This document shows, piece by piece, positions 26,180 through 36,656 of a stretch of DNA of 64,000 nucleotides (its first letter is position 1; each line of letters starts with the position of its first letter). The notes under the pieces were generated by a model that saw only the letters and a list, made by a program, of their open reading frames with translations, was not told the DNA's origin and made no database searches. Source of the stretch: an uncultured Clostridia bacterium (lineage in GTDB: Bacteria; Bacillota; Clostridia; Lachnospirales; CAG-274); assembly GCA_947628755.1 (NCBI GenBank), contig CANRBC010000002.1, positions 1-64,000 of the forward strand. Reading direction: 5' to 3'. The position numbers and the translations under genes were made by a program.

Positions 26180-26461
26180 ATGATAATAGGCGCTTGTACC
26201 GTATATATGTCTGCCGAATGGGTAAATTCTCTTAAGGAAAAGAGAATGGTGGTAAAGAGCATTATAGAAAAGACAAGACATAAGTTCAATGTGGCAATAG
26301 CCGAGGTAGACAAGCAGGATGTACACAAATCCATAGTTATAGGCTTTGCCTGTGTCACCAACGAGGTAAGGCACGCCGATGAGATAATAGAAAATGTCCT
26401 TAATTATATGGAAAATAATACGGACGCAGTAATAGACAATGTAGAAAGAGAAATTTTTTAA
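26180..26461 (+). CDS. DUF503 (YlxP-like) protein
   Basis: A 93-residue DUF503 protein. The pattern MIIGACTVYMSAEWVNSLKEKR followed by RHKFNVAIAEVDKQD is characteristic. The Bacillus homologue YlxP is encoded next to infB and rbfA and is thought to assist ribosome maturation, but no biochemical role is settled. Here it instead lies between an unknown gene and tig. AAAGGAG is well placed before ATG 26180. Confidence 0.85.
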   Translation: MIIGACTVYMSAEWVNSLKEKRMVVKSIIEKTRHKFNVAIAEVDKQDVHKSIVIGFACVTNEVRHADEIIENVLNYMENNTDAVIDNVEREIF

Positions 26462-26492
26462 AAAAATACTAGCTTTTTCCAATATCCTATGC

Positions 26493-26498
26493 TATAAT
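26493..26498 (+). promoter_or_regulatory. -10 element of the tig promoter
   Basis: TATAAT 37 bases before the trigger factor start; the -35 region is poor. It suggests tig is transcribed separately from the upstream DUF503 gene. Confidence 0.4.
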
Positions 26499-26534
26499 TG
26501 TTAGAAGTGCAATCAGATTAAGGAGGATTTTATA

Positions 26535-27896
26535 ATGAGCGCAGTTGAAACAGTAGATAAGAATAAGGTGAAATTTACTTTTTCCGTAGATTCAGAGACT
26601 TTTGAAAAGGGTATGGATTATTCTTATAACAAGAACAAGAATTCTATAAATATACAGGGCTTCAGAAAGGGCAAGGCTCCCAGAAAGCTGATAGAGGCTC
26701 AGTACGGCAAGGCTGTATTCTATGATGACGCCATTAATTATGTGCTTCCGGAGGCTTACGAAAAGGCAGTTGAGGAAAATAATTTAGAGGTCGTTTCAAG
26801 ACCGGAAATAGATGTTGTATCACTTGATGAAAACGGCGTTGTATTTTCAGCCGAGGTATTTGTAAAGCCTGAGGTAAAGCTGGGCGACTACAAGGGACTT
26901 ACCTATGAGAAAAGAGAGGTAAACCCTACAGACGAGGAAATAGACGCCGAGATAAAAAAGGAGCTTGACAAGGCGGCAAGACTTGTTACTGTAACGGACA
27001 GACCTATTGAAAACGGCGATATAGCAACAATAGATTTCAAGGGATATATCGACGACGTTGCTTTTGAGGGCGGAGAGGGTCACGACTATGACCTTAACAT
27101 AGGCTCACATTCATTTATAGACAATTTTGAGGAGCAGCTTATAGGTCATGGCACAGACGAGGACGTTGTTGTAAACGTTACCTTCCCCGAGGACTACGGT
27201 CAGAAGGAGCTTGCAGGAAAGCCCGCCAAGTTCGAGGTCAAGATAAAGGCTGTAAAGGTAAGGGAGATTCCCGAATTTACAGATGAATTTGTTCAGGATA
27301 CTTCCGAGTTTGAAAATATGAAGGATTACAGAAACGATATATGCGGCAAGCTCCTTGCGCAGAATGTGCAGAAGGCTGATACCGCAAAGGAGGAGGAGCT
27401 TGTAAACAAGCTCACAGACGCTTCTGAAACAGATATACCGCAGGCTATGATTGATTCCGACGTGGATATGAAGATACAGGACCAGGCATATCAGCTTCAG
27501 CAGATGGGCTGGTCTATGGATATGTACCTCCAGCAGATGGGTCAGACACTTGACACACTTAAGGAGGCTTACAAGCCCTTGTCAGAAAAGCAGGTAAAGG
27601 CAAGACTTGTGCTTGAGGCAGTTGCCAAGGCAGAAAATCTCACCGTAAGCGACGATGATATAAAGGCAGAGGCAGAAAAGGTAAGCAAGGCTTACGGCGT
27701 TGATACGGAGCAGATAATGAAGAGCCCCGATTTTGTAAAGACTGTAAAGGAAGACCTTTTAAGACAGAAAGCTCTTAAGCTCGTTTGTGAAAACGCAAAA
27801 GAAGAAAAACCTTCCAAGACGGCGAAAAAGGAAGCTAAGAACGAGGAAAAGAAGGCAAAAAAAGAAGCCAAGGCAAAGGCTAAGGCAGAAAAATAA
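26535..27896 (+). CDS. tig: Trigger factor
   Basis: A 453-residue ribosome-bound chaperone and peptidyl-prolyl isomerase. The N-terminal ribosome-docking domain contains the signature GFRKGKAPRKLIE (residues about 40-52). The FKBP-type isomerase domain is at about 150-235, and the helical substrate-cradling domain follows. A final 30 residues are almost wholly Lys, Ala and Glu (EKKAKKEAKAKAKAEK), a disordered tail longer than in Bacillus. AAGGAGG lies before ATG 26535. The order tig-clpP-clpX is widely conserved. Confidence 0.97.
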   Translation: MSAVETVDKNKVKFTFSVDSETFEKGMDYSYNKNKNSINIQGFRKGKAPRKLIEAQYGKAVFYDDAINYVLPEAYEKAVEENNLEVVSRPEIDVVSLDENGVVFSAEVFVKPEVKLGDYKGLTYEKREVNPTDEEIDAEIKKELDKAARLVTVTDRPIENGDIATIDFKGYIDDVAFEGGEGHDYDLNIGSHSFIDNFEEQLIGHGTDEDVVVNVTFPEDYGQKELAGKPAKFEVKIKAVKVREIPEFTDEFVQDTSEFENMKDYRNDICGKLLAQNVQKADTAKEEELVNKLTDASETDIPQAMIDSDVDMKIQDQAYQLQQMGWSMDMYLQQMGQTLDTLKEAYKPLSEKQVKARLVLEAVAKAENLTVSDDDIKAEAEKVSKAYGVDTEQIMKSPDFVKTVKEDLLRQKALKLVCENAKEEKPSKTAKKEAKNEEKKAKKEAKAKAKAEK

Positions 27897-27920
27897 TAAT
27901 ATAAACGAGGGGGTATTTGA

Positions 27921-28505
27921 ATGAGTTTGGTACCTATTGTTGTAGAAAAAACTGCCGCAGGCGAACGCTCTTATGATATATATTCCAGACTTTTACAGGA
28001 CAGGATTATATTTCTCGGAGAAGAGGTAAACGACGTTACGGCAAGTCTTGTTGTGGCACAGCTGCTTTTTTTGGCAGCAGAGGATCCCGACAAGGATATA
28101 AATTTATACATTAACAGTCCCGGCGGCTCTGTGACTGCCGGAATGGCTATTTACGATACTATGCAGTATATTAAGCCCGACGTATCCACAATATGTATAG
28201 GTATGGCGGCAAGCATGGGCGCATTTCTCCTTGCAGGCGGCGAAAAGGGCAAGAGGTTTGCTTTGCCAAATTCCGAGATAATGATACATCAGCCCTTGGG
28301 CGGCGCAAGAGGACAGGCGTCCGATATAAAGATACACGCCGATTGGATACTTAAGACAAGAGATACTCTTAACAGAATACTTTCCGAAAATACGGGCAAA
28401 CCATTAGATGTAATACAGGCGGATACGGAAAGAGATAATTTCATGTCTGCCGCCGATGCTAAGGAATACGGCATTATCGATGATATTATCGTAAAGCCAC
28501 GTTAA
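27921..28505 (+). CDS. clpP: ATP-dependent Clp protease proteolytic subunit
   Basis: A 194-residue serine peptidase, with catalytic triad S98 (AASMGAF), H123 (MIHQP) and D172 (ERDNF), all in the standard places. It forms the tetradecameric chamber that degrades substrates unfolded by ClpX. A GAGGGGG ribosome binding site precedes ATG 27921. It is followed after 12 bases by clpX. Confidence 0.98.
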   Translation: MSLVPIVVEKTAAGERSYDIYSRLLQDRIIFLGEEVNDVTASLVVAQLLFLAAEDPDKDINLYINSPGGSVTAGMAIYDTMQYIKPDVSTICIGMAASMGAFLLAGGEKGKRFALPNSEIMIHQPLGGARGQASDIKIHADWILKTRDTLNRILSENTGKPLDVIQADTERDNFMSAADAKEYGIIDDIIVKPR

Positions 28506-28517
28506 AGGAGAGAATTT

Positions 28518-29813
28518 ATGGCATCTAAAGTTGATGATAAGAAAATTAAATGTTCCTTCTGCGGAAAGTCACAGGATATGGTAAGAAGACTCATTGCAGG
28601 TCCTCACGCCTATATATGCAGCGAGTGTATAGAGCTGTGTCATGAAATAGTGCAGGAGGAATTTACAGCGGAGCAGGAGGAGTATTTCGACGAGGGAGAG
28701 CTTCCCAAGCCTGCCGAGATAAAAGCGGCTCTTGACGAATATGTTATAGGTCAGGATGAGGCTAAGAAATCCCTTTCCGTTGCCGTTTACAATCATTACA
28801 AAAGAATAGCGGCAAATGAAGAAAAGGGCGATGTGGAGCTTCAAAAAAGCAATATTCTTATGATAGGTCCTACGGGCGTAGGCAAGACATATCTTGCTCA
28901 GACTCTTGCAAAGCTGATTAACGTACCCTTTGCAATAGCCGACGCCACAAGCCTTACCGAAGCAGGCTATGTAGGCGAGGATGTTGAAAATATTCTGCTC
29001 AAGATAATACAGGCAGCCGATTTTGATATTGAAAAGGCTGAAAGAGGTATCATATATATCGATGAAATCGATAAGATTTCAAGAAAATCAGATAACCCCT
29101 CTATTACAAGAGATGTAAGCGGCGAGGGAGTACAGCAGGCTCTTCTTAAGATATTGGAGGGTACTGTTGCAAATGTTCCGCCACAGGGCGGCAGAAAGCA
29201 TCCCCATCAGGACTTTATACAGATAGACACTACAAATATACTGTTTATACTGGGCGGCGCTTTTGCAGGACTTGATAAGATAATAGAGAAAAGACTTACA
29301 AACAAGGTAATAGGCTTCGGCGCTGATGTCAGAAGCAAGAAGGACAGTCACAGCAGCGAGATACTTAAAAACGTGACTCCCCAGGATCTTGTTAAGTACG
29401 GACTTATACCGGAGCTTATAGGACGTATGCCTATTGTAGCTACTCTTGAAAGTCTTGACGAGGATACGCTTATAAGGATATTGACAGAACCTAAGAATGC
29501 CCTTATAAAGCAGTATAAGTATATACTTGAGCTTGACGGCGTTACGCTGGAATTCGAGAATGACGCCCTTAAGGCAATCGCTCACAAGGCTGTGGAGCAG
29601 GAAACAGGCGCAAGAGGTCTGAGAGCCATTATCGAGGAGTTTATGAGAGATGTTATGTACAACATACCCTCAGATCCCACTATTGAAAAATGTATTATTA
29701 CAGAGGATACCGTTAAGAACGGCATGCCTCCTCAGGTCGTTATAAATAAAGAAAAACAAACCTCTGTCAGAAAGAGGAAAACGCCTGCCGACAAAAAGGC
29801 TAATGTAGGCTGA
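28518..29813 (+). CDS. clpX: ATP-dependent Clp protease ATP-binding subunit ClpX
   Basis: A 431-residue AAA+ unfoldase. The N-terminal zinc-binding domain has four Cys (CSFCGKSQ and CSEC). Walker A is [12 protein letters not shown], Walker [11 protein letters not shown], and the substrate-gripping pore loop GYVGEDVE follows the family pattern. IGF-type loops for docking to ClpP are in the [10 protein letters not shown] stretch. It begins 12 bases after clpP behind AAAGGAGAG, and a terminator follows at 29821. Confidence 0.98.
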   Translation: MASKVDDKKIKCSFCGKSQDMVRRLIAGPHAYICSECIELCHEIVQEEFTAEQEEYFDEGELPKPAEIKAALDEYVIGQDEAKKSLSVAVYNHYKRIAANEEKGDVELQKSNILMIGPTGVGKTYLAQTLAKLINVPFAIADATSLTEAGYVGEDVENILLKIIQAADFDIEKAERGIIYIDEIDKISRKSDNPSITRDVSGEGVQQALLKILEGTVANVPPQGGRKHPHQDFIQIDTTNILFILGGAFAGLDKIIEKRLTNKVIGFGADVRSKKDSHSSEILKNVTPQDLVKYGLIPELIGRMPIVATLESLDEDTLIRILTEPKNALIKQYKYILELDGVTLEFENDALKAIAHKAVEQETGARGLRAIIEEFMRDVMYNIPSDPTIEKCIITEDTVKNGMPPQVVINKEKQTSVRKRKTPADKKANVG

Positions 29814-29820
29814 GTATAAA

Positions 29821-29851
29821 GGGCTATAAGTGAAAATCTTGTAGCTCTTTT
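29821..29851 (+). terminator. Terminator of tig-clpP-clpX
   Basis: GGGCTATAAG (29821-29830) pairs with CTTGTAGCTC (29838-29847), two G·T wobbles, followed by TTTT. A moderate terminator seven bases after the clpX stop. Confidence 0.7.
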
Positions 29852-29872
29852 GCTGTTTAATAAAATATGCAG

Positions 29873-29900
29873 TTGACAAAAACGCTGTATATGATATAAT
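29873..29900 (+). promoter_or_regulatory. Histidine operon promoter
   Basis: TTGACA (29873-29878), a 16-bp spacer and TATAAT (29895-29900), both full consensus. Expected transcription start about 29907. Confidence 0.85.
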
Positions 29901-29912
29901 TGTAATAATTTA

Positions 29913-29934
29913 TCACTTTAGTACGATAAAGTGA
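29913..29934 (+). promoter_or_regulatory. Palindrome at the start of the his transcript
   Basis: TCACTTTA (29913-29920) and TAAAGTGA (29927-29934) are perfect inverted arms around GTACGA. It lies at about +7 to +28, so it could be a repressor operator or a 5' mRNA hairpin. The leader (about 70 nt) is too short for a T-box. A TrpR/YerC-like histidine regulator is a possible reader, but this is a guess. Confidence 0.45.
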
Positions 29935-29978
29935 CATATATCATAGAAAGGAAAGCGGAATTATTCCGTGAGTTGACT

Positions 29979-31151
29979 ATGCTTATCACTAAATTACATA
30001 CGCCGGAGGGAGTTAAGGACTATCTTCCCGAGGAGTGCGCATTAAAATCCGAAATTGAAAAAAATGTATCAAGGGTATTTGAGAGCTTTGGTTACAGACG
30101 CATCACAAGCCCAACATTTGAATATAATGATGTATTTGCCAATATGGGCGGAGTTAAGGACAGGAGAACATATAAATTTCTGGACAGAGACGGTTCGCTT
30201 CTCGTTCTTCGTCCCGATATGACTCCCGCAATAGCAAGGATAGCCGCTACCGCTTACAGCGAAAAGGATATTCCTCTGCGTTTTTCATATATTGAGAATA
30301 TGTTTCGCTCAAATGAAAATTATCAGGGCAAGCTGAGAGAATTTACTCAGGCGGGAATAGAGCTTATAGGCGTTAATTCCATAGACGCAGACGCAGAAGT
30401 CCTTGCGGTCGCCATAGATTCGCTTTTATCCGCAGGAGTAGAGGATTTCAAAATAGATTTGGGTCATGCGCAATTTTTAAGCAGTATAATTGAAGATGCC
30501 GATACCGACGAAAAAACAAAGGTATTGGTTCAGCAGAATATTATAAACAAAAATTATGCCGCAGTAAATGAGCTTGCTGAAAAAATCGAAAATGAAAATA
30601 TAAGATATATACTTCGGGAGCTTCCTTTCCTTATAGGCGGTTCTTCTGTTATAGAAAGGGTAAGGGGCAGAGTAAAAGACGGCGCTGCCGCTTATGCTCT
30701 TGACTATCTTAGCAGACTTTACGGCATTATGAAGGGAATAGGCTTAAGCCGATATATTTCATTTGATTTGGGAGTTATAGGCTCTATGGATTATTACACG
30801 GGAATTATATTCAGAGGCTACGCCAAAGGCACAGGCTCCTCCATACTTGACGGCGGACGCTATGACAATATGGTTGTTAAATTCGGCGCAGATATGCCTG
30901 CCGTAGGCTTTTCAATAAAGATAAACGATATAATGCACACAAGGATATACAGCGCAAATCAAATTGAGCATATTCTTGTTGTATATTCCGAGGACAGCAG
31001 AACAGCCGCTTTTAAATTAGCCGAAAAGCTGAGAGCCGAGGGAAGTATTGCCGAATTGTGTATTAACGGCGGAGATACCTCCGACGCAAAGGCAAAGGGT
31101 ATAAACAAAATAATATATGTGGACGCCACGGGTATAAGGGAGGCAGAATAA
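29979..31151 (+). CDS. hisZ: ATP phosphoribosyltransferase regulatory subunit HisZ
   Basis: A 390-residue class II histidyl-tRNA-synthetase-like protein without the anticodon domain, the regulatory partner of the short His[13 protein letters not shown] opens the protein; [15 protein letters not shown] and the Gly-rich GGRYDNMV are the HisRS-like motifs. Start taken as ATG 29979, because homologues begin shortly before the PEG motif. A GTG start at 29931 would lie inside the leader palindrome. The SD-like GAAAGGAAAG (29946-29955) is 24 bases upstream, but a CGGAA/TTCCG hairpin (29956-29968) between them could bring it near the start. Confidence 0.9.
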   Translation: MLITKLHTPEGVKDYLPEECALKSEIEKNVSRVFESFGYRRITSPTFEYNDVFANMGGVKDRRTYKFLDRDGSLLVLRPDMTPAIARIAATAYSEKDIPLRFSYIENMFRSNENYQGKLREFTQAGIELIGVNSIDADAEVLAVAIDSLLSAGVEDFKIDLGHAQFLSSIIEDADTDEKTKVLVQQNIINKNYAAVNELAEKIENENIRYILRELPFLIGGSSVIERVRGRVKDGAAAYALDYLSRLYGIMKGIGLSRYISFDLGVIGSMDYYTGIIFRGYAKGTGSSILDGGRYDNMVVKFGADMPAVGFSIKINDIMHTRIYSANQIEHILVVYSEDSRTAAFKLAEKLRAEGSIAELCINGGDTSDAKAKGINKIIYVDATGIREAE

Positions 31152-31795
31152 TGGAGTATTTGACTTTTGCTCTTGCAAAGGGCAGACTGGCAGACAAAAC
31201 TATGGAGCTTCTCGAAAAAATAGGCATTACCTGTGACGAGATGAAAGAAAACTCCAGAAAACTCATATTTACAAATGAAAAATTAAAGCTGAGATTCTTT
31301 CTGGCAAAGGCGTCCGATGTTCCCACCTATGTGGAAAGCGGCTCTGCGGATATAGGCATAGTAGGCAAGGATACTCTCCTTGAAGAAGGGAGAAATCTCT
31401 ATGAGGTAATGGACCTTAAAATGGGCAAATGCCGCTTTGCAGTAGCAGGCTACAGAGAAACAATGGATAAGCTGAATAATTCCCTTGACCTCAGAGTTGC
31501 TACAAAGTATCCCAATGTAGCCAAGGAATATTTCTATCAGAAAAAGCATCAGACCATAGAAATAATAAAGCTCCACGGAAGTGTTGAGCTTGCGCCCATA
31601 GTTGGGCTAAGCGACGTAATAGTGGATATAGTAGAAACAGGCTCTACGCTAAAGGCAAACGGTCTTGAGGTGCTGGCGGATATATGTCCGGTCTCCGCAA
31701 GAGTTGTTGTAAACAGAGTAAGCATGAAGCTGGAGCATGAAAGAATAGCCGAAATAATGTACGGCTTAAGAAAAATGGCAGGTGAAAATAATTGA
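31151..31795 (+). CDS. hisG: ATP phosphoribosyltransferase, short form
   Basis: A 214-residue HisG of the short type, lacking the C-terminal regulatory domain and needing HisZ. The family marks are [31 protein letters not shown] and the PRPP-binding [18 protein letters not shown]. It catalyses the first step of histidine synthesis, condensing ATP and PRPP. The ATG overlaps the last base of hisZ, so the two subunits are made in a coupled manner. Confidence 0.97.
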   Translation: MEYLTFALAKGRLADKTMELLEKIGITCDEMKENSRKLIFTNEKLKLRFFLAKASDVPTYVESGSADIGIVGKDTLLEEGRNLYEVMDLKMGKCRFAVAGYRETMDKLNNSLDLRVATKYPNVAKEYFYQKKHQTIEIIKLHGSVELAPIVGLSDVIVDIVETGSTLKANGLEVLADICPVSARVVVNRVSMKLEHERIAEIMYGLRKMAGENN

Positions 31796-33081
31796 TTAAA
31801 ATAATAAGATATAATGATGAGGAGGGCAGAAGACTTACGGAAGGTCTTTTGTCACGTTCTCAGCTTGAGCATGGCAATGTGCAGCAGACAGTAAACGGCA
31901 TACTTGCCGATATAAAGGAAAAGGGCGATAAGGCTCTGTTTGATTATACAAAGAAATTTGATAGGTACGACGTCAATAAGGACAATATACTTGTGACACA
32001 GGACGAGATAGACGAGGCTTATTCACAGGTAGACCAGGAGCTTATAAGGGTAATAAAAAGAGCTGCCAACAGGATAAGAGCCTTTCACGAAAAGCAGAAA
32101 ACAAACAGCTGGCTTGAACCCAGTAAAAACGGCGAAATGCTCGGTCAGCTCATAAGACCTCTTGAAAAGGTGGGCGTATATGTTCCGGGCGGCAAGGCTG
32201 CCTATCCCTCAAGCGTGCTTATGAATATAATACCCGCCAAGGTAGCGGGAGTCGACGAGATAGTTATGACTACTCCCCCCTCTCCGGAGGGAAAAGTGTA
32301 TCCTACGACTGTTGTTGCTGCGCATATTGCAGGTGTGGACAGGATATACAAGGCAGGCGGCGCTCAGGCAATAGGCGCTCTTGCCTTCGGTACTGCGAGC
32401 ATACCCAAGGTAGACAAAATAGTAGGTCCGGGCAATATATTTGTTGCTCTTGCAAAGAGAAGCGTATACGGCTATGTAAATATAGATTCCGTTGCAGGTC
32501 CAAGTGAAATACTTATACTTGCAGACGACAGCGCCAATCCTGTGTATGTGGCGGCGGATCTCCTTTCTCAGGCTGAACATGACGAGCTTGCCTCCGCCGT
32601 ACTTATTACGGATTCATACCAGCTTGCGCAAAATGTAAAGACTGAGGTGGAGAAGCAGACTGCGGTACTTGAAAGAAGAGAAATTATAGAGAAATCTCTT
32701 GATAACTATGGCGCAATAATAGTTGTGGACAGCTTTGACGAGGCTTGCGAGCTTTCAAACAGAATTGCTCCGGAGCATATAGAGCTTTCCACAAGAGAGC
32801 CCTTTGCTCTTTTGCCCAAGATAAAAAATGCTGGCGCAATATTTTTGGGACACTATACTCCCGAACCCTTGGGCGACTATATGGCAGGACCGAATCATGT
32901 TCTGCCAACAGGCGGTACGGCAAGATTTTTCTCACCTCTTTCAATAGACGATTATATAAAGAAATCAAGTATATTATACTTTGACAGAGCAGCTCTGGAG
33001 GAGCTGGGAGAGGACGTTATTAAATTTGCTGAGGCAGAGGGACTTACTGCTCACGCAAATTCGGTTAAGGTAAGATTATAG
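31792..33081 (+). CDS. hisD: Histidinol dehydrogenase
   Basis: A 429-residue zinc enzyme oxidising L-histidinol to histidine, the last two steps. Landmarks are [26 protein letters not shown], the [11 protein letters not shown] nucleotide-binding segment, and the metal-site residues in SQAEHDE and [12 protein letters not shown]. The start codon is TTG 31792, overlapping the hisG stop (TTGA) and preceded by AGGTG. Next comes hisB, with no hisC between them. Confidence 0.96.
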   Translation: MIKIIRYNDEEGRRLTEGLLSRSQLEHGNVQQTVNGILADIKEKGDKALFDYTKKFDRYDVNKDNILVTQDEIDEAYSQVDQELIRVIKRAANRIRAFHEKQKTNSWLEPSKNGEMLGQLIRPLEKVGVYVPGGKAAYPSSVLMNIIPAKVAGVDEIVMTTPPSPEGKVYPTTVVAAHIAGVDRIYKAGGAQAIGALAFGTASIPKVDKIVGPGNIFVALAKRSVYGYVNIDSVAGPSEILILADDSANPVYVAADLLSQAEHDELASAVLITDSYQLAQNVKTEVEKQTAVLERREIIEKSLDNYGAIIVVDSFDEACELSNRIAPEHIELSTREPFALLPKIKNAGAIFLGHYTPEPLGDYMAGPNHVLPTGGTARFFSPLSIDDYIKKSSILYFDRAALEELGEDVIKFAEAEGLTAHANSVKVRL

Positions 33082-33099
33082 GGACAAGGAGGGAATACG

Positions 33100-33690
33100 G
33101 TGAACAGAATAGCAAGCATAAAGAGAAATACCTATGAAACAAGAATAAAAATGAGTCTTGACATTGACGGCAGCGGCGTAAACGACATTAATACAGGCGT
33201 TGGCTTTTTTGACCACATGCTTACTCATATTTCAAAGCACGGCTTTTTAGACCTTAACGTAGACTGCGAGGGCGATTTGGACGTAGACTGTCATCACACC
33301 GTAGAGGATGTAGGCATAGTTCTCGGCAAGTGTTTTGAAGAAGCTCTCGGAGACAAAGAGGGTATAAAGAGATACGGCTACGCTATAGTTCCCATGGACG
33401 AGGCGCTTGTACTCTGTGCGCTGGATTTCTCAGGCCGTTCATATCTCAGCTTTGACGGGAAATTTACTGCACCAAGCATAGGCCTTTTTGACCTTGAAAT
33501 GGTAGAGGAATTTTTCAGAGCCGTTGCGGATAACTGCGGTATGACATTACATATCAAGGTGCTTGACGGTAAAAACAATCACCATATTGCAGAGGCTATA
33601 TTTAAGGCATTCGGCAAGGCAGTTGATATGGCTGTGACCATAGACGACAGAATTGACGGCGTATTATCTACTAAAGGAATGTTGGAATAA
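33100..33690 (+). CDS. hisB: Imidazoleglycerol-phosphate dehydratase
   Basis: A 196-residue monofunctional HisB (no phosphatase domain). Both metal-binding His motifs are present: GFFDHMLTHISKHG and DCHHTVEDVGI, then FDLEMVEEFFRA and NNHHIAEAIFKAFG. It dehydrates imidazoleglycerol phosphate to imidazole-acetol phosphate. GTG 33100 lies behind AAGGAGGG (33086-33093). Histidinol phosphatase and the HisC aminotransferase must be encoded elsewhere. Confidence 0.97.
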   Translation: MNRIASIKRNTYETRIKMSLDIDGSGVNDINTGVGFFDHMLTHISKHGFLDLNVDCEGDLDVDCHHTVEDVGIVLGKCFEEALGDKEGIKRYGYAIVPMDEALVLCALDFSGRSYLSFDGKFTAPSIGLFDLEMVEEFFRAVADNCGMTLHIKVLDGKNNHHIAEAIFKAFGKAVDMAVTIDDRIDGVLSTKGMLE

Positions 33691-34286
33691 TGATTGCAAT
33701 TATAGATTACGGAATGGGCAATCTGAGAAGCGTTCAGAAGGCTCTTGAATTTGTTGGAGAAACTGCGGTCATCACCGATGACGCAGATTTTATGAAAAAG
33801 GCAGATAAGCTGGTGCTTCCGGGAGTGGGAGCCTTTGGCGATGCAATAAACACAATAAGAGAAAAGGGTATCGACAAAATCATATATGAGGGTGTAAAAG
33901 CGGATAAGCCTTTTCTGGGTATATGTCTTGGAATGCAGCTTATATTTGATAAAAGCTATGAATACGGCGAATTCAATGGACTGGGACTTATACCGGGCGA
34001 AATAAAGCTCCTTCCCGACAGCGTAAAAAGACCCCATATAGGCTGGAATGATTTAAACATTAAAATGCGCTCGCCGCTTTTTGAAAATACGGGAGAAAAT
34101 CCCTATGTATACTTTGTACATTCCTATTATCTTGAGACAGATGCTCCCGTAGTGTCTGCCACTACGAACTATGGCGGAGAAATACAGATTGCAGTACAGA
34201 AGGACAATATATTTGCCCTACAATTTCATCCCGAAAAAAGCGGAGATGTGGGACTTGAGATATTAAAAAATTTCGGAGGTTTATGA
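33690..34286 (+). CDS. hisH: Imidazole glycerol phosphate synthase, glutaminase subunit HisH
   Basis: A 198-residue class I glutamine amidotransferase. The nucleophile Cys is in GICLGMQL and the His-Glu pair in FHPEKS. The start IAIIDYGMGNLRSV is HisH-typical. It supplies ammonia to HisF through a channel. ATG 33690 overlaps the hisB stop by one base. Confidence 0.97.
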   Translation: MIAIIDYGMGNLRSVQKALEFVGETAVITDDADFMKKADKLVLPGVGAFGDAINTIREKGIDKIIYEGVKADKPFLGICLGMQLIFDKSYEYGEFNGLGLIPGEIKLLPDSVKRPHIGWNDLNIKMRSPLFENTGENPYVYFVHSYYLETDAPVVSATTNYGGEIQIAVQKDNIFALQFHPEKSGDVGLEILKNFGGL

Positions 34287-34287
34287 T

Positions 34288-35001
34288 ATGCTTATATATC
34301 CTGCAATAGATATAATAGACGGCAAGGCGGTAAGACTTTCACAGGGAAAATTTGACGACGTAACAATATATAACGACACTCCCTCGGATGCTGCGTCCGA
34401 CTGGGTAAGGGCAGGAGCAGACCGCATACATATAGTCGACCTTGACGGCGCTCGCTATGGAAATAGCTTTATAACGGATATAATAAAGGATATAAAGAAT
34501 AAATATAATGTATATATACAGACAGGCGGAGGCGTAAGAAGTCTTAGAGATATTGAAGACAGAATAAACGCAGGCGCTTCAAGAGTGATAATAGGCACAG
34601 CTGCCGTTAAAAATCCGGAGCTTGTAAGAGAGGCAGTTAAGCTGTACGGCGATAAAATAGCCGTAGGCATAGACGCCAAAAACGGTATGGTCGCCATATC
34701 CGGCTGGGAGGAAATAAGCAGCGTAAAGGCTGTCGATTTATGCCATGAAATGAAAAAATACGGTGTAAACACCGTAATTTATACTGATATTTCAAAGGAC
34801 GGTATGATGAGCGGACCAAATATTCATGCCACTAAGGAGCTTATAGACAAAACGGGCATGAATATTATTGCGTCGGGAGGCGTATCTCACATGAGGGATA
34901 TTGAAAACGTTATGAATATAAACGCAGCAGGCGTTATAATAGGCAAGGCTCTTTATAACGGCGCTCTCGATTTAAAGGAAGTAATTGAAAAATTCGGCTG
35001 A
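34288..35001 (+). CDS. hisA: ProFAR isomerase HisA
   Basis: A 237-residue TIM barrel. YPAIDIIDGKAVRLSQG holds the catalytic Asp at the first strand, GGGVRSLRDIE the phosphate site, and VIYTDISKDGM the second catalytic Asp. It isomerises ProFAR to PRFAR, the HisF substrate. It is 1 base after hisH; the next gene, yitT-like, starts 13 bases after its stop. Confidence 0.97.
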   Translation: MLIYPAIDIIDGKAVRLSQGKFDDVTIYNDTPSDAASDWVRAGADRIHIVDLDGARYGNSFITDIIKDIKNKYNVYIQTGGGVRSLRDIEDRINAGASRVIIGTAAVKNPELVREAVKLYGDKIAVGIDAKNGMVAISGWEEISSVKAVDLCHEMKKYGVNTVIYTDISKDGMMSGPNIHATKELIDKTGMNIIASGGVSHMRDIENVMNINAAGVIIGKALYNGALDLKEVIEKFG

Positions 35002-35014
35002 ACGGAGAATTTCG

Positions 35015-35875
35015 ATGAATAAAAAGGATTTAAAATACACGATTCTTAAATATATTTATTCATATTTTTTTATAACGATAGGCGCAGCAATAGCCGCCTT
35101 TGCCATTGAGGAATTCCTTATTGCAAAGCAGATACTTGACGGCGGCATAGTTGGTATATCCATTATACTCAATCATCTGTTCCATATAAGACTAAGTATT
35201 TTTATTGTGATACTTAACATACCCTTTCTTATAATGGGACTTAAAATGATGGGCAAGACATTTGCCTTTAAGGCAACATACGCCATGCTTGCATTTTCGG
35301 CATTTCTTGTTGTGTTTGAGGAAATGCAGGAGGTTACGGACGACCCGCTGCTGGCTACGGTATACGGCGGTGTGTTTTTAGGACTTGGAGTAGGTATTGT
35401 TATGCGTTCCGGCGGCTGTGTGGACGGTATAGATACGGTTTCTCTGCTGCTCAGCAAGAAGACACAGTTTTCAACGGGACAGATAATACTTTTTTTCAAT
35501 CTTATAATATATTCCTGCGCAGGCTTCATATTTGGTCCGGACAGGGCGCTGTACAGCCTGCTTGCGTATTTTATTACATCAAAGGTAATAGATATAGTGG
35601 AAACAGGACTTGACCAGGGTAAGGCGGTCATGATAATTACGGAAAACGGCGAAAGAATAGCCGATACCATATACAGACACTTAGGCAGAACGGTTACTCT
35701 CTTACAGGGCGAGGGACTGATAAGCGGCAAAAAAATTGTGCTTTACTGCGTAGTTACCCGTATTGAGCTAAGCGAGCTGAAAAGAATAGTAAAGGACGAC
35801 GACGGCTCAGCTTTTATGACCGTTTCGGATGTTTCAGAAATTGTTGGCAAGCACATAAAGAAAAAGAAGGAATAG
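35015..35875 (+). CDS. YitT-family membrane protein inside the his operon
   Basis: A 286-residue integral membrane protein of the YitT/DUF161 family. Five hydrophobic helices fill roughly residues 10-195, with [10 protein letters not shown] and the [17 protein letters not shown] loop. A cytosolic DUF2179 domain (about 205-280, [28 protein letters not shown]) follows. Function is unknown for the family. Start ATG 35015 (GGAGA upstream) rather than the frame extended into hisA. It lies between hisA and hisF in the same direction with short gaps, so it is cotranscribed. A role in histidine or precursor transport would be speculation. Confidence 0.88.
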   Translation: MNKKDLKYTILKYIYSYFFITIGAAIAAFAIEEFLIAKQILDGGIVGISIILNHLFHIRLSIFIVILNIPFLIMGLKMMGKTFAFKATYAMLAFSAFLVVFEEMQEVTDDPLLATVYGGVFLGLGVGIVMRSGGCVDGIDTVSLLLSKKTQFSTGQIILFFNLIIYSCAGFIFGPDRALYSLLAYFITSKVIDIVETGLDQGKAVMIITENGERIADTIYRHLGRTVTLLQGEGLISGKKIVLYCVVTRIELSELKRIVKDDDGSAFMTVSDVSEIVGKHIKKKKE

Positions 35876-35885
35876 GTGAAGGTCT

Positions 35886-36647
35886 ATGCACACTAAGAGA
35901 ATAATACCCTGTCTTGACGTAAATAACGGCAGAGTTGTAAAGGGCGTTAATTTTGTTAATCTGAGAGATGCGGGAGACCCTGTTGAGATAGCCTCTATGT
36001 ATAACAAATCTCTTGCTGACGAAATCGTTTTTCTGGATATAACCGCCTCCTCGGATAAAAGAAATATAATGCTAGACGTTGTTGCAAGAACTGCCGAGCA
36101 GGTGTTTATACCCCTTACGGTAGGCGGCGGCATAAGAAGCGTTGAGGACTTCAGGGCAATATTAAGCGCAGGCGCAGACAAGATAGCCGTAAACTCCGCT
36201 GCCATAAAAAGACCTGAGCTTATAAATGAGGCTGCCGAAAGATTCGGCGCTCAGTGCGTGGTAGTTGCCATAGACGCCAAGAGAAGAGATAACACAGGCT
36301 ATGACGTATATTTAAACGGTGGACGTGTAAACACGGGAAAGGACGCTTTGGAATGGGCTGTCGAGGCAGAAAGACGTGGCGCGGGAGAAATACTTCTTAC
36401 AAGTATGGACTGCGACGGCACAAAGGCAGGCTATGACATTGAGCTTACAAGAGCCGTAAGCGACGCTGTTTCAATACCCGTTATTGCGTCGGGAGGAGCA
36501 GGCACTATGGAGCATTTTGCCGAGGCTCTTACAAAAGGCGGCGCAGAGGCGGCGTTGGCGGCAAGTCTATTTCATTACAGAGAAATGGAAATAACAGACC
36601 TTAAGAAATATCTTGCAAAGCAGAATATTCCCGTAAGGCTTAAATAG
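35886..36647 (+). CDS. hisF: Imidazole glycerol phosphate synthase, cyclase subunit HisF
   Basis: A 253-residue TIM barrel paired with His[19 protein letters not shown] has the first catalytic Asp (D11), [10 protein letters not shown] the second, and [13 protein letters not shown] and [13 protein letters not shown] the phosphate-binding loops. It condenses PRFAR with ammonia to imidazoleglycerol phosphate and AICAR. The AICAR by-product feeds PurH, encoded downstream at 37763. Confidence 0.97.
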   Translation: MHTKRIIPCLDVNNGRVVKGVNFVNLRDAGDPVEIASMYNKSLADEIVFLDITASSDKRNIMLDVVARTAEQVFIPLTVGGGIRSVEDFRAILSAGADKIAVNSAAIKRPELINEAAERFGAQCVVVAIDAKRRDNTGYDVYLNGGRVNTGKDALEWAVEAERRGAGEILLTSMDCDGTKAGYDIELTRAVSDAVSIPVIASGGAGTMEHFAEALTKGGAEAALAASLFHYREMEITDLKKYLAKQNIPVRLK

Positions 36648-36656
36648 GAGAAAGCT

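Noticed and set aside
29901..29978. T-box leader before hisZ
   Set aside because: The leader is about 70 nt, too short, and has no T-box (UGGN) sequence or specifier loop.
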